A stretch of DNA of 64,000 bases from [Candidatus Thermochlorobacteriaceae] bacterium GBChlB (GCA_000724175.1 JPGV01000009.1:56340-120339), one strand, 5' to 3'. Positions 8,685-20,005 are shown, numbered from the stretch's first letter. Numbers and translations: made by a program. The notes: generated by a model from the sequence alone, not told the origin.

Positions 8685-9044
8685 TTAGTTGTCGATATTG
8701 ACGACAGCGACGGCGTAGTGATGCGTGTGTGAGAGTGATAGGCTTACCATATCGGTCGTCAGGCCATCAATATGATGCAAAAAGTTCACGGTCGGTTTTC
8801 CTGTGGTGTCTCTCAAAATTTCAATAGACTGCCAGTTGATCTGTTCAGCGATGCCTGTGCCGACGGCTTTCGCGAAGGCTTCTTTGCAAGCAAATCTCGA
8901 CGCGATGCTCTCGTATGGGTTCGCCTTAGCAAAGCAGTAGTCGATTTCGCGTTTGGTCAGGATACGCTCAATGAACCGCTTGCCGTAACGCTCGCAGGCT
9001 TGTTTGATTCGGTGAATTTCAATGATGTCAATGCCGATGCTCAT
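8685..9044 (-). CDS. acpS: Holo-[acyl-carrier-protein] synthase
   Basis: It transfers the 4'-phosphopantetheine arm from CoA to acyl carrier protein. The length of 119 residues is typical. The N-terminal GIDIIEIHRI contains the metal-binding Asp (residue 6), and RFACKEAFAKAVGTGI holds the second acidic site (Glu at about 55). The ending LSLSHTHHYAVAVV is the usual final strand. Its ATG overlaps the stop of the upstream glycosidase by four bases (ATGA), so translation is probably coupled. Purine nucleoside phosphorylase follows after 12 bp. Confidence 0.95.
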   Translation of the reverse strand: MSIGIDIIEIHRIKQACERYGKRFIERILTKREIDYCFAKANPYESIASRFACKEAFAKAVGTGIAEQINWQSIEILRDTTGKPTVNFLHHIDGLTTDMVSLSLSHTHHYAVAVVNIDN

Positions 9045-10450
9045 AGCTTGTAGACGAAAATTTTGTGTTCAAATGAATTCAGCGAGAGCCGCAGGTTTCC
9101 GTCTTTTGTCGCAAATTCTTTTTGTGCATCAAATACATCGAGCAGCGTTTTATCTGCATCGACTTTCAGAAACCCGGTGAAGGGTGCGTTTCTCAAATTG
9201 AGCGCAACAACGACGCGGCTGTTTTCGTGCGTGCGTTCGTAAGCAAATACCGCTTCATCATTTGAGCTTTTGAGCTTTGTCATCGTTCCGCGTCGGAGTG
9301 CCGATTCGCGCCGTCGGAGCGCAATTAGTTCCGTATAGAATGCTCGAAACTCTTCGGCATTTTCTGTCTTCCACTCGATTGGTTCTTTTTCAAACAGCCC
9401 GATGCGCTTGGTGTTGCCAACTTCATCGCCGTTGTAGAGCATCGGCACGCCTCGTAGCGTCTCGTATCCGCCGAGCGTGAAGGCAAGAACAGCAGTCGTT
9501 TTTGCGGCGGCTTTTCCTTTGTAAAGTTCTGTTGGCGTTCCGTCGTAAGCGTTCTTATCGTGGTTCGTGTTGAAGCGCAGTCGCAGCGTATTCTGCGGGA
9601 AAACTTTTGCCTCGATTTCCAAGACCTCATCGAGCGCAGTCGCGGGCTTTTTGCCGGAAACGACTGCCACCAGAGCGTCATAGACATTCCACGAATACGT
9701 TAAATCGAAGCCGATGACATGATGTTCGGGCAATGTGCCTTCGGAGAGCAACATCAGCGACGGCTTTGCGGCTCGCAGTTCAGCGTTGCACTCTTTCCAA
9801 AAATCCATCGGAATCAGTTCCGACACATCGCATCGGTATCCGTCGACATCGCACTCACGAATCCACGAGAGCAACATATCGGTCATATACCTTCGCAATT
9901 CAGGCACGGCGTAGTTCAAATCGGCGACATCTGACCAATCTTTATTCGGAGAAACGATATTGCTGTCCTTATCGCGCGTATAAAAATTCGCGTTTGTTTT
10001 TATCAGTGCGTTGTCCCACGCGGTGTGGTTAATGACGACATCAAGAATGACCTTTAAGCCTAATCGGTGTGCTTCAGCGACGAAGTTCTTTAAATCGTCT
10101 TTTGTGCCTAAGTCGGGCGAGACATCGAAGTAGTCTTTCACCGAATACGGGCTGCCGAGTGAGCCTTTGCGCTTCACTTCACCAATTGGGTGAATTGGCA
10201 TTAGCCAAACGACTGTCGCGCCGAGCCGTTGGAGTTCAGCCAGTCGAGCCGTAGCGGCGTTCAGCGTGCCCTCGAGCGTGAAATTGCGAACGAAGAGTTC
10301 ATAAATCACTGCGTCTTTGACCCAATCTTCCGACGGCGTTGCTGTTTCTTTCGGCAGCGCTTTCGGCGTTTTGGCGTAGCCGCGCATAAAGAACAAAAAC
10401 GCGCCAATGGACGCGACGATGAGAATGAACAAGACAGCAATCAGGCGCAT
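9041..10450 (-). CDS. GH13 alpha-amylase family glycosidase, membrane-anchored or exported
   Basis: The 469-residue protein starts with a hydrophobic helix (about 2-22) that serves as a signal anchor or uncleaved signal, so it acts outside the cytoplasm. The four GH13 regions are visible: DVVINH at 137-142, GYRCDVSE with the nucleophile Asp at 208, LLSEGT with the acid/base Glu at 237, and NTNHDK with the Asp at about 298. The YELFVRNFT and SPYSVKDYFDV stretches are also usual. A beta-sandwich domain C follows from about 385. Substrate (maltodextrin, glycogen or another alpha-glucan) is not decided by sequence. It is first in the run that continues to acpS and is divergent from waaA across 79 bp. 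Confidence 0.85.
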   Translation of the reverse strand: MRLIAVLFILIVASIGAFLFFMRGYAKTPKALPKETATPSEDWVKDAVIYELFVRNFTLEGTLNAATARLAELQRLGATVVWLMPIHPIGEVKRKGSLGSPYSVKDYFDVSPDLGTKDDLKNFVAEAHRLGLKVILDVVINHTAWDNALIKTNANFYTRDKDSNIVSPNKDWSDVADLNYAVPELRRYMTDMLLSWIRECDVDGYRCDVSELIPMDFWKECNAELRAAKPSLMLLSEGTLPEHHVIGFDLTYSWNVYDALVAVVSGKKPATALDEVLEIEAKVFPQNTLRLRFNTNHDKNAYDGTPTELYKGKAAAKTTAVLAFTLGGYETLRGVPMLYNGDEVGNTKRIGLFEKEPIEWKTENAEEFRAFYTELIALRRRESALRRGTMTKLKSSNDEAVFAYERTHENSRVVVALNLRNAPFTGFLKVDADKTLLDVFDAQKEFATKDGNLRLSLNSFEHKIFVYKL

Positions 10451-10529
10451 AGAGAATGAGCAGTGCGATGGTTAATTTAGCTTGCTTTAAAGATACAGCG
10501 CGCCGTCATAATACTTAGCAATTTTTCAA

Positions 10530-11792
10530 ATGCGTTACCTTTGGCTGTTCATTTACAATTTTTTCTTCCCGCTCTTTCAACTGCTGGTGCGCTTTCTCTC
10601 GCTCTTTCAGCCGAAGGTTCGCGCATCGCTCGAGGGCAGAAAAAACTTATTCGACAGCCTCGAAGCACAACTAAACCGACTCTCCGACAAAACAGGCTTG
10701 CGCGTTTGGATTCATGCCGCGTCGGTCGGCGAATTTGAACAAGCTCGCCCGCTCATCACAACACTCAAACAGCACGGCGCACTCATTTTTGTGTCTTTTC
10801 TGTCGGTCTCTGGCTACACTGCTCGAAAACATTTTTGCGACGCCGACGTCGTTTGCTATCTGCCAGAGGACACGTGCGCCAATTCCAAACGATTTATTTC
10901 ACTCCTGCGTCCCGATGTCTTGCTCTTGATGCGATACGACTTCTGGCTGAACTGCCTTGTCGCCGCAAGCGATTTCGGCACACGGCTCATTTTATGCAAC
11001 GCCGTCTTGCGCGAGAATTCCGCATATCTCTACTTGATTTCAAAAAGTTTTTACGGCGTTGTCTTTTCGCTCTTCGAGAAAATTTTTGCCGTCTCGAGCG
11101 TTGATGCAGAAAATTTTCGTCGGCACTTCGGGCTAACCAATGTTTCCGCTGTCGGCGATTCTCGATTCGACCAAGTGTTCCAGCGCAGTCAATCACTCGC
11201 GCGTGTGTCGCGGTTGAAAGACATCTATCGCGGCAAGCGCGTCTTGGTTGCAGGCAGCACTTGGGAAACGGACGAAGACCTGCTCATTCCCGCCTTCACA
11301 ACGATGCAAGGCGTTTCACTGATTCTTGTTCCGCATGAAATCAGCGCGGCGAATATCAATCGTTTGGAAAAATTGCTCCGTCACACTGGCGTTGCATTCG
11401 AGAAATCTTCTACCCTGTCAGAAAATTTTGCAGGCCAAACCGTGCTACTCATCGACGAACTCGGCTACCTTGCCGAACTTTACTCGATCGCGAGTGTTGC
11501 TTACATCGGCGGCGGTTTCGGCGTCAATGTTCACAGCGTCTTGGAGGCGGCGGTCTACGGCATTCCAACGATTTATGGTCCTCGACTTCACAAATCGCGT
11601 GAAGCCAAAGAATTGGCGGACGTCGGCGCAAGCGTCGTCGTTTATGACCAAGCGTCGCTTCACGCGGCGCTGCAAAAATTCTTTACCGACGAAACTATCA
11701 GGATTGACACGGGAGCTCGGGCGGCGAAGTATGTGTCGCAACGGCTTGGCGCTGCCAACAAAATTTTAGATTATTTGAACGCCAATGCTTGA
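10530..11792 (+). CDS. waaA: 3-deoxy-D-manno-octulosonic acid (Kdo) transferase
   Basis: It adds Kdo to lipid A at the inner face of the cytoplasmic membrane, which implies an LPS-type outer membrane. The 420-residue GT30 protein has an N-terminal membrane helix (residues 3-24) and HAASVGEFEQARPLI, with the catalytic-type Glu at 68. The sugar-nucleotide half ends in GGGFGVNVHSVLEAAVYGIP, the family signature. The tail overlaps the start of xerD by 8 bp, so the two are probably cotranscribed. The number of Kdo residues added cannot be inferred. Confidence 0.92.
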   Translation: MRYLWLFIYNFFFPLFQLLVRFLSLFQPKVRASLEGRKNLFDSLEAQLNRLSDKTGLRVWIHAASVGEFEQARPLITTLKQHGALIFVSFLSVSGYTARKHFCDADVVCYLPEDTCANSKRFISLLRPDVLLLMRYDFWLNCLVAASDFGTRLILCNAVLRENSAYLYLISKSFYGVVFSLFEKIFAVSSVDAENFRRHFGLTNVSAVGDSRFDQVFQRSQSLARVSRLKDIYRGKRVLVAGSTWETDEDLLIPAFTTMQGVSLILVPHEISAANINRLEKLLRHTGVAFEKSSTLSENFAGQTVLLIDELGYLAELYSIASVAYIGGGFGVNVHSVLEAAVYGIPTIYGPRLHKSREAKELADVGASVVVYDQASLHAALQKFFTDETIRIDTGARAAKYVSQRLGAANKILDYLNANA

Positions 11793-12708
11793 ACAGACGC
11801 TTCACCCTACATTCGCTGCGTATCTGCGCGACTTTTTGAATTACCTCAAATTGGAACGCAACCTGTCGGAAAACACCTATGTCTCGTATCAGCACGACCT
11901 TACACGCTATTTGAAATTCATTTCAGAACGACGGGCTTGCTTAAACGACGCCACCGCAGCCGATGTCAAGATGTTTGTTGGCGAATTGAGCGAGCTTGGT
12001 CTTGAACCTACATCTATTGCGCGGAACATTTCGGCGATTCGCAGCTTACACCGATTTCTCGTGGGCGAGAAAACGCTCGATAAAAACATTGCCGATGATG
12101 TGCCGCTACCCAAACAGCCCCGCTACTTGCCGACGGTCTTGTCGCAAGACGATGTTTTTAAACTGCTCGAGATGCCGATGAGCGACCTTAACCAAACGCC
12201 AAAATATGCCTTGCGCGATAGAGCCCTTTTAGAATTGATGTATGCAACGGGCATGCGCGTCAGCGAAGTTGCCGAGTTGAAACAGCAGCAACTTTTTTTT
12301 GATGCAGGGTTCATTCGCGTTTTCGGCAAGGGTGCAAAGGAGCGACTTGTTCCCGTTGGGCGTTCTGCGATTGAGTGGACGGAGAAATACCGCGTCGAGT
12401 GCCGCATCGGGCTGGTGAACAAATTTTCGGAAGACGCGCTGTTCTTAAATCATCGTGGCAAAAAGCTAACACGTATGAGCATCTTCAACATCGTGCGCGA
12501 GAACGCACGGCGTGCCGCCATCGAGAAATCTGTTTCACCACACACGCTTCGCCATTCGTTTGCCACGCATCTTTTGGAAGGCGGCGCCGACCTGCGCGCC
12601 GTGCAGGAAATGCTCGGACACAGCAGCATCAAAGCGACACAACTCTACACGCATATCGACCGCGCTTTTCTCAAAGAGGTGCATAAGACATTTCACCCGC
12701 GCGGCTGA
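11785..12708 (+). CDS. xerD: Tyrosine recombinase XerD
   Basis: It resolves chromosome dimers at dif, together with FtsK and usually XerC. The 307 residues have a SAM-like N-terminal core-binding domain (about 8-95) and a catalytic domain. The complete catalytic set can be placed: Arg158 (TGMRVSE), Lys182 (FGKGAKER), His253 and Arg256 (HTLRHSFATH), His279 (MLGHSS) and Tyr288 (QLYTH). The ending EVHKTFHPRG is characteristic of XerD-type proteins. The ATG overlaps the end of waaA by 8 bp. No dif-like site was recognised nearby. A XerC or single XerA role is possible, but an integrase of a mobile element is unlikely because neighbours are housekeeping genes. Confidence 0.9.
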   Translation: MLEQTLHPTFAAYLRDFLNYLKLERNLSENTYVSYQHDLTRYLKFISERRACLNDATAADVKMFVGELSELGLEPTSIARNISAIRSLHRFLVGEKTLDKNIADDVPLPKQPRYLPTVLSQDDVFKLLEMPMSDLNQTPKYALRDRALLELMYATGMRVSEVAELKQQQLFFDAGFIRVFGKGAKERLVPVGRSAIEWTEKYRVECRIGLVNKFSEDALFLNHRGKKLTRMSIFNIVRENARRAAIEKSVSPHTLRHSFATHLLEGGADLRAVQEMLGHSSIKATQLYTHIDRAFLKEVHKTFHPRG

Positions 12709-12732
12709 GGTTGACTGACGGCAACGCTGCTC

Positions 12733-15700
12733 TTATCGCGATTTTGGCGGCGACTTTTTCTTCGGCGTCGCGCCAACTGCTCCGTTTGACTTAGCAACAG
12801 GCTTCGGCGCTAATTTCGCCACTGTTTTTTTCTTCGGCGCCGCTTTTTTTGCTGACGCTTTTTCACTCGATGTGCCTGCCTTTGCTTGATTTAACGCGGT
12901 TTTCGGGACGACAGGCGCTTTCGTCTCTGGCTGTGTCGATGGCGCTGCTGTCGGTTTTGCCGTCCTCAATGAGTCAGCGGTCATCGTGTTTGGCGTCGGC
13001 GCAACTGGTTTTGACGCAGCTGGTTTCGACGCGCTGGGTTTAATCGCTGCTGTCGACTTTTTGACGCTCGATGCTGCGGCTGCTTTTTCAGCGACAAGGG
13101 TCCCGTCAGTTGCTTTTTTCTCGGCAGATTTTTTCTTCGCACTTGTCTTCACACTTGGCGCAATGATAGGCTCGGCGGGTTTAGGCACCACCGGTTGAGG
13201 CTTTGAAACGGGCGCCGTCGTTTTTTTCGGGACAGGCGTTATCGTCGGCTTTTCATCGAGTGTTACAGATTTTGCTGTCGTGGTGCTTGGCGTCATTTTT
13301 TTGCCCGTTGCTTTTTTAGCGCTCGGTGCTTTGGCTGCGCTTTTTTTGCTGACTGGTTTTGCAGCGCTCGGCGCATCGACCTTTGGCGCGCTCGCGATTA
13401 CCAGACTTTGTTCGAGGTTCTCAATCAGTGTTTTCAATCGAAAGCCTGCTGCGCTCGACATCATTTCCAGCTTGCGCAGCGTCTCGAACTCTATGGCGAT
13501 ACGGTCGGCGGTCTTTTCCGTCAGCATCGTTTTTGAACTCGACGCTGCCAGCGTTTCAATCGCGCTCGCAATGAAGAACATGCCTGCCAGTGTTTCAAAC
13601 TGTTCTTTGTTATACCAGATGTCGCCCTGAAAGACATTTGTTTGAATAAATCGGTTGGTGGCTCCGCTTTCCAAAATGGATTTCACGACGGCATCGAGGC
13701 GTCGGTCGCGCAAGAGATGTTTTTCGCGTTCAACCAGCAACCAAATCAACTCGGCTTCGCTGCGCGCTCGTGCGTCGCCAATGCCGGCTTGTTTGAACGA
13801 CTGGACGATGAACTTTTCCAAATTCCAATCACGGACGACGTTCATCGGCACGGCTCGCGCGGAATCCAGCTTTTGAACGAACAGCCAAACGAGAAACACC
13901 CGCCATGGCGAATCACCGTTATCTTCTTCGGGCAATACATCGAGAATGAATTTTCGCCAATCGTCTAATGCTGTTGTGGCGTGCAGGTCAATGTCGGTCA
14001 GCGCAAGCATTGCCGTAAATTTTTCTGCTTGTTCATCAATGACCTCTCTCGAGAGTTCGCCGTTGTGTTCAATCTCTGCCTTAGCGTCGCCGATGGCTTT
14101 GAGCTTTGCCTTGAACGCCTCGATAATTTTCTGGTTGATGACGCCATTTTTCATGCCCGCTTTGAGCATCTCGAGGCTTTCTGCGCTGACTGCGTCTTGA
14201 AACGCGGCATGCACTGGGCGTAAGCTCAATTCCAACACTTCTTCATCAACCGAAGGAACGCCGCGCCCGCCGAGCAGGTCGGCAAGTTTGTCGTATGGGC
14301 GCAGCTTTGTCGGCACCACTTCGCGCCAATCTAGATACACGGCGTATTTGAACGCATTGAGTTCAACAAACAGCCCTTGCTCGATGAGGTCTTGGTTAGA
14401 GCGGATATACTCTAAGCCCGAAATGGCATCACGAAAAATGGTGAAGGTGTTGAGTTTTGGGGAAATCCGCAGTCCCTCAGCTAAACTGCGCTGAACGAGT
14501 CTGCCGTCGTCCAGTGTTGGCACAGATAGGCGAATCCAGCCTGCGACGTGGTCAAATTTATTGTGATAGACGACCAACGCTTTTTCATCGTTGTATCGAT
14601 TGCTGTAGGCAAAGACATTTTCATTCACGCCGTTTGATGAAACCACATCGTAGAGCAGAAAATGGTCGACTTCAGCGAAGAGATAGCGTTTTTTGAGCAA
14701 GGGAAAAATCTCGCGTTCATGCCGTGCAATCAGATGCTCATCTGGCGTTTCGTTGTAGTAAGCGCGTTGGTATTCCATTCCGTAGCGCTCCGTAAAGCCC
14801 TCGATTTGTCCGTGTCCGAACATCGGCAAGCCGGGCATCGTTACCATCACAACGCAGGTGCCGAAGTATTTGTCATCTTTGCCGAATTGATTGACTGCGG
14901 TTTCTTCGTCGGGATTGCTCATAAAATTCACGTATCGCTTCAGAATGCGTGGGTCGTATTCGAGCGTGTTTTTCATCAGCGTGCGGTATTTGTCGTTCTC
15001 TTCTTTTTTGAACATGTGCATAAACGCGCTGTTATAGACACGGTGCATTCCCAATGTGCGCACAAAGTAGCCTTCAAGCATCCAAAAGGCTTCTGCAAGC
15101 AAGAGCGTATCGGGCGCTTCGACTTGCACACGGTCGACGACTTCACGCCAAAATTCAACGGGCATTAGCGCGTCGAATTGTTCTTTTGTCATCGAAAACG
15201 CAGCACGCGAGGGAATCGCGCCACCTTTGCCCGGTTCGGGAAACCATAAGCGCTGAATGTGCTGCTTCGCCAAGACCATCGCCGCATCGAATCGAATGAC
15301 AGGAAACAACCGCGCGACATGGAGAATCGTCTGAATGACAGCTTCGCGTACATCCGCTCGAAGAAAATTGAGTTGTGCGGTGTCGTTCCAAGGCATACTT
15401 GTGCCGTCGTTGCCGTGATAGATAAACTTCACATCGCCCGTCCATCGGTCTAAGCGTGCAAATGTTACAGCAGCATCGCTTTTGCGCCAGTAGCCGTCCT
15501 CAATGAAAATGCCCACGCGGTCATCGGTCGATAAATCAGGTCCGTAGAACGTGTAGTTTGGATAGGGGGGATAATCCACGGACAGAAACCAATCGGGATG
15601 TTCAATTACCCAGCGGGAGTCAATCCCAAAGTGGTTTGGCACCATATCACTTGCTAAGCGAATGCCGAACATCTTGGCGCGCTCGCGCAAGGTCAGCAGC

Positions 15701-16914
15701 GCGTCGTTTCCTCCTAACTCACGGGCGATATTGTAATCTTGCAACGAATATGCCGACGCCACCGCATCCGTGTTTCCGTTGAGGTGTTTGATTCGGCGCG
15801 AGGCAATGCTGCGCTCCCAAACGCCAATGAGCCAAAGTCCCGTGAACCCGCGTGCCGCAAGCGTTTGCAGTTCGTTGTCAGGAATTTGGTCTAAGCGTTT
15901 AATCTCGCGTTGATATTTTTTCGAGAGCTGGTCAAGCCAAACATAAGCGTTCTTCGCCATCAAGACGAGGCGCGGCATCCAGTTGAGGTCGGGACTGAAT
16001 TTTTCGGGCGCATCTTGAAAGAGCTCCTCGCTTTGATATGTCGGCACGGGCGGCGTTTCTTTATCGCCCCACCCGAAGAACTCGACGGGACGCACTTCTG
16101 CGGGCAGACGTTCGCGGTCGCCTTGTGCCTCTGCCATGATTTGAAAAAACTTGCCCTCTTCTTTGATGAAATCAACTGCCATAAGCAATTGACGAAATAT
16201 GCCCGTGCTTTTGAGAATCGCTTCCCACTTGACAATGATGAACTGCAACTGTCCCATCACATCGTTTGGCGAGGCGAGAATCGGCGCAAGCAGCAATTTG
16301 AACAGCGTTTCGTTATCGTCGCCATAGCGCGGTTGTGTTTCGAAAAATGCGTCAATATCCATCACCGCCTTGACATAGCTGGTTTCTTTACGCAAGACGG
16401 TGTCGTCGATAAGGTCGGCAATCGGCGCAAGCGCAGGATTTTGATTTTGAAGCCACACCAGCATCAGTTCCTCAACGGCGACTTCGCGGTTCGACGTCCC
16501 TTCGGTGAAGCGTTGCAAATACTCCGTAACGGTTTCGCTGCCGCGATAGACGCTTGGCGCAGGGAAGGCGTCGCAGAAGCGCGTCAGCAGTGTTTGTTTG
16601 CCCAACGCGCCGAGCGTCGTTTGTAAATACACCTCGCACTTTTGAAGGGCGCCGGGATTTTTTTCTTTCTGATACTGTGCGATGACGACATGATAAATTT
16701 CGTGCAGGAGTCCCATCGCGTTGAGTTCGGCGGCGCGGACAAGTCTGGACTCAGGCACGCCGTCGGCTCTTCGTTTGGCATTGAGCACTTCGGCGAACAT
16801 TTGCGCGGCTCGAAAGTTGGCAAAAATCGTGTTGCCACGCAGCGTAAAAAATGACTCGTCAAAATTGTAACGCTCGCGTTGCGCACGGGCAATATGAAAT
16901 TCTCGGTGTAACAT
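12733..16914 (-). CDS. Large GH13-related protein with histone H1-like C-terminal tail
   Basis: The 1393-residue protein has four parts. Residues 1-340 are a helical domain without a recognised motif. A GH13 barrel spans about 340-800, with region I DMVPNH at 423-428, region II RFDAAM with the nucleophile-position Asp543, region III LLLAEAF with Glu608 and region IV SNPDEE at about 666-671. Residues 800-1175 are again mostly helical. Residues 1176-1393 are a tail made almost only of Lys, Ala, Pro, Ser and Thr, with many AKK, KKS and PKPV units like histone H1 or AlgP-type tails. There is no signal peptide. It is convergent with xerD (24 bp between the stops) and stands alone. A glucan-related role in the cytoplasm is inferred; the tail could bind polyanions such as DNA, RNA or polyphosphate. 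Region IV departs from the usual NHD, so activity is uncertain. Confidence 0.75.
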   Translation of the reverse strand: MLHREFHIARAQRERYNFDESFFTLRGNTIFANFRAAQMFAEVLNAKRRADGVPESRLVRAAELNAMGLLHEIYHVVIAQYQKEKNPGALQKCEVYLQTTLGALGKQTLLTRFCDAFPAPSVYRGSETVTEYLQRFTEGTSNREVAVEELMLVWLQNQNPALAPIADLIDDTVLRKETSYVKAVMDIDAFFETQPRYGDDNETLFKLLLAPILASPNDVMGQLQFIIVKWEAILKSTGIFRQLLMAVDFIKEEGKFFQIMAEAQGDRERLPAEVRPVEFFGWGDKETPPVPTYQSEELFQDAPEKFSPDLNWMPRLVLMAKNAYVWLDQLSKKYQREIKRLDQIPDNELQTLAARGFTGLWLIGVWERSIASRRIKHLNGNTDAVASAYSLQDYNIARELGGNDALLTLRERAKMFGIRLASDMVPNHFGIDSRWVIEHPDWFLSVDYPPYPNYTFYGPDLSTDDRVGIFIEDGYWRKSDAAVTFARLDRWTGDVKFIYHGNDGTSMPWNDTAQLNFLRADVREAVIQTILHVARLFPVIRFDAAMVLAKQHIQRLWFPEPGKGGAIPSRAAFSMTKEQFDALMPVEFWREVVDRVQVEAPDTLLLAEAFWMLEGYFVRTLGMHRVYNSAFMHMFKKEENDKYRTLMKNTLEYDPRILKRYVNFMSNPDEETAVNQFGKDDKYFGTCVVMVTMPGLPMFGHGQIEGFTERYGMEYQRAYYNETPDEHLIARHEREIFPLLKKRYLFAEVDHFLLYDVVSSNGVNENVFAYSNRYNDEKALVVYHNKFDHVAGWIRLSVPTLDDGRLVQRSLAEGLRISPKLNTFTIFRDAISGLEYIRSNQDLIEQGLFVELNAFKYAVYLDWREVVPTKLRPYDKLADLLGGRGVPSVDEEVLELSLRPVHAAFQDAVSAESLEMLKAGMKNGVINQKIIEAFKAKLKAIGDAKAEIEHNGELSREVIDEQAEKFTAMLALTDIDLHATTALDDWRKFILDVLPEEDNGDSPWRVFLVWLFVQKLDSARAVPMNVVRDWNLEKFIVQSFKQAGIGDARARSEAELIWLLVEREKHLLRDRRLDAVVKSILESGATNRFIQTNVFQGDIWYNKEQFETLAGMFFIASAIETLAASSSKTMLTEKTADRIAIEFETLRKLEMMSSAAGFRLKTLIENLEQSLVIASAPKVDAPSAAKPVSKKSAAKAPSAKKATGKKMTPSTTTAKSVTLDEKPTITPVPKKTTAPVSKPQPVVPKPAEPIIAPSVKTSAKKKSAEKKATDGTLVAEKAAAASSVKKSTAAIKPSASKPAASKPVAPTPNTMTADSLRTAKPTAAPSTQPETKAPVVPKTALNQAKAGTSSEKASAKKAAPKKKTVAKLAPKPVAKSNGAVGATPKKKSPPKSR

Positions 16915-17124
16915 ACTGCGGTGTAGTTTGCAGAATTTGATGTTAGACTCAAAGATACTAAAAAACGTCGCGCCGCTTTCAATCCCTTGACCATTTGTAT
17001 CTGTTCCTGCTCACAGAAACATCGTCAGGATACCTTGCTTGCTCATTGAACGCGCCAAGCACGGGGTCGCCTGCAAGCCGCCGCCTGCGTTTGGGAAGTG
17101 GATTTCTCACAGCGTAATTTTTGT

Positions 17125-17152
17125 TTGAGAACAAAAATGTTTCTCGTATATT
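17125..17152 (+). promoter_or_regulatory. Promoter of tRNA-Thr
   Basis: TTGAGA (17125-17130), a 16-bp spacer and TATATT (17147-17152) stand 52 bp before the tRNA. The bases after the -10 box read TGCGGC. The same TATATTTGC arrangement occurs before the tRNA cluster at 37.5 kb. Confidence 0.6.
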
Positions 17153-17204
17153 TGCGGCTCTCTTTTTGAGCATCGTTTCGGCGCGCGCGTGCTGAAAAAG
17201 ATAA

Positions 17205-18747
<1,543 letters not shown>

Positions 18748-18761
18748 ACTCATCGCGCACC

Positions 18762-19034
18762 ATGGCGTCGGAAAAAGGATTTGATTTGAACATTGTTACG
18801 CCCGTCGCGTCCGCATTTGAAGGCGAAGTCGTGAGCGTTACGCTTCCCGGCACAGAAGGTCAGTTTCAAGTGCTCAAAGACCATGCGGCGTTGCTTGCTG
18901 GCATCGACAAAGGCAAAGTAAAACTTCAACTGCCCGATAAAACCGAATTGTCGTTCTTGGTGAGCGGTGGATTCTTTGAAGTCAGCAACAATCGCGCGAC
19001 GCTGCTTGCCGAATCGGCTGAACCCATGAAATAA
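18762..19034 (+). CDS. atpC: F-type ATP synthase epsilon subunit (short form)
   Basis: The epsilon subunit joins the rotor to F1. The 90 residues make up only the N-terminal beta-sandwich: NIVTPVASAFEGEVVSVTLPG comes in two adjoining parts, and then GQFQVLKDHAALLAGIDKGKV. The C-terminal helical hairpin that inhibits ATP hydrolysis in about 135-residue homologues is absent. Short epsilon subunits of this kind are known from green sulfur bacteria. The stop TAA is followed at once by the ATG of the carboxypeptidase gene, so the three genes are probably one transcript. Confidence 0.93.
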   Translation: MASEKGFDLNIVTPVASAFEGEVVSVTLPGTEGQFQVLKDHAALLAGIDKGKVKLQLPDKTELSFLVSGGFFEVSNNRATLLAESAEPMK

Positions 19035-19979
19035 ATGTTGCTAAAACCGAAACGACTGCGAAAAGGCGACGTTATCGGCATCGTTGCGCCTGCAAGTCCC
19101 GTCTTTCCCGAAGATAAGCTCGACCGCGCGGCGCAGTATCTTGAAAGCCTCGGCTACCGCGTCAGGTTCGGCAAAGCCGTTCGAAAAGTCCATGGCTATC
19201 TGGCTGGCAGCGATAAAGAACGCGCCCGCGACATCAACGAGATGTTCGCCAACCCGAAAGTGAACGCAATTTTCTGCCTGCGCGGTGGTTACGGCTCCCC
19301 GCGACTTCTGCACCTCATCGACTATGCGCTCGTCCAAAAACATCCAAAAATTTTCGTCGGTTTTTCCGATGTTACCGCGCTTTCACTCGCCATTTTTGCG
19401 AAAACCGGCTTGATTACATTTTCAGGTCCGATGCTCGCTTCCGATATGACCCAGCCGCATCCGTTTGCGCAGGAAGTTCTTTGGCAAATGCTGACATCGC
19501 CGCGCGTTTTCGGCGAACTGCCTAACCACCTCGACCACCATCGCGTCGGGCTTCGCAACGGCAGCAGTGTGGGACGGCTTTTCGGCGGCAATCTCTCGCT
19601 CCTTACTATTCTGGTCGGCACAGAATTTTTTCCCAATCTCAAAAAAAGTTTGTTGTTTTTTGAAGACGTCGGCGAAGAACCATACCGCATCGACCGTATG
19701 CTTTCACAGTTGAAGCACGCCGACATTTTAGCTCATCTCAGCGGCATCATCATCGGGCAATTGACAGACTGCGATTCCGACGATGAAAAGCCGTCGCTTT
19801 CAATGGAAGATGTGCTGCTGCACTATCTGTCCTTCCTACCGAAACCCGCGCCTGCTTTTGCGAATTTGTCTTACGGACACATCCCTCAAAAACTCACGTT
19901 GCCTATCGGCGCAAAGTGCCGTCTGCACGTCAGCCGTAAAAAGAGCGTTATCGAAATCGCGGAGACAGTTGTGGAGTAG
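19035..19979 (+). CDS. ldcA: Muramoyltetrapeptide LD-carboxypeptidase (peptidase S66)
   Basis: It removes the terminal D-alanine from tetrapeptides during murein recycling in the cytoplasm. The 314 residues start with RLRKGDVIGIVAPASP, the family opening. The nucleophile is Ser111 (VGFSDVTAL); the other triad members are probably Glu210 (LFFEDVGEEPYRIDRML) and His282 (SYGHIP). CLRGGYGSPRLL at about 81-92 is the usual substrate loop. It starts directly after the atpC stop without spacing, an unexpected but clearly coupled partner of the ATP synthase genes. A microcin-C immunity type S66 protein is the less likely alternative. Confidence 0.9.
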   Translation: MLLKPKRLRKGDVIGIVAPASPVFPEDKLDRAAQYLESLGYRVRFGKAVRKVHGYLAGSDKERARDINEMFANPKVNAIFCLRGGYGSPRLLHLIDYALVQKHPKIFVGFSDVTALSLAIFAKTGLITFSGPMLASDMTQPHPFAQEVLWQMLTSPRVFGELPNHLDHHRVGLRNGSSVGRLFGGNLSLLTILVGTEFFPNLKKSLLFFEDVGEEPYRIDRMLSQLKHADILAHLSGIIIGQLTDCDSDDEKPSLSMEDVLLHYLSFLPKPAPAFANLSYGHIPQKLTLPIGAKCRLHVSRKKSVIEIAETVVE

Positions 19980-20005
19980 TTATGTGAAAGAATACATCTT
20001 GAAGC

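Noticed and set aside
11785..12708. XerD as an integrase of a mobile island
   Set aside because: The neighbours are housekeeping genes, waaA overlaps its start, and no attachment repeats or mobile genes are near.
15910..16626. 238-codon plus-strand frame
   Set aside because: Antisense to the large GH13-related protein, no ribosome site or family pattern.
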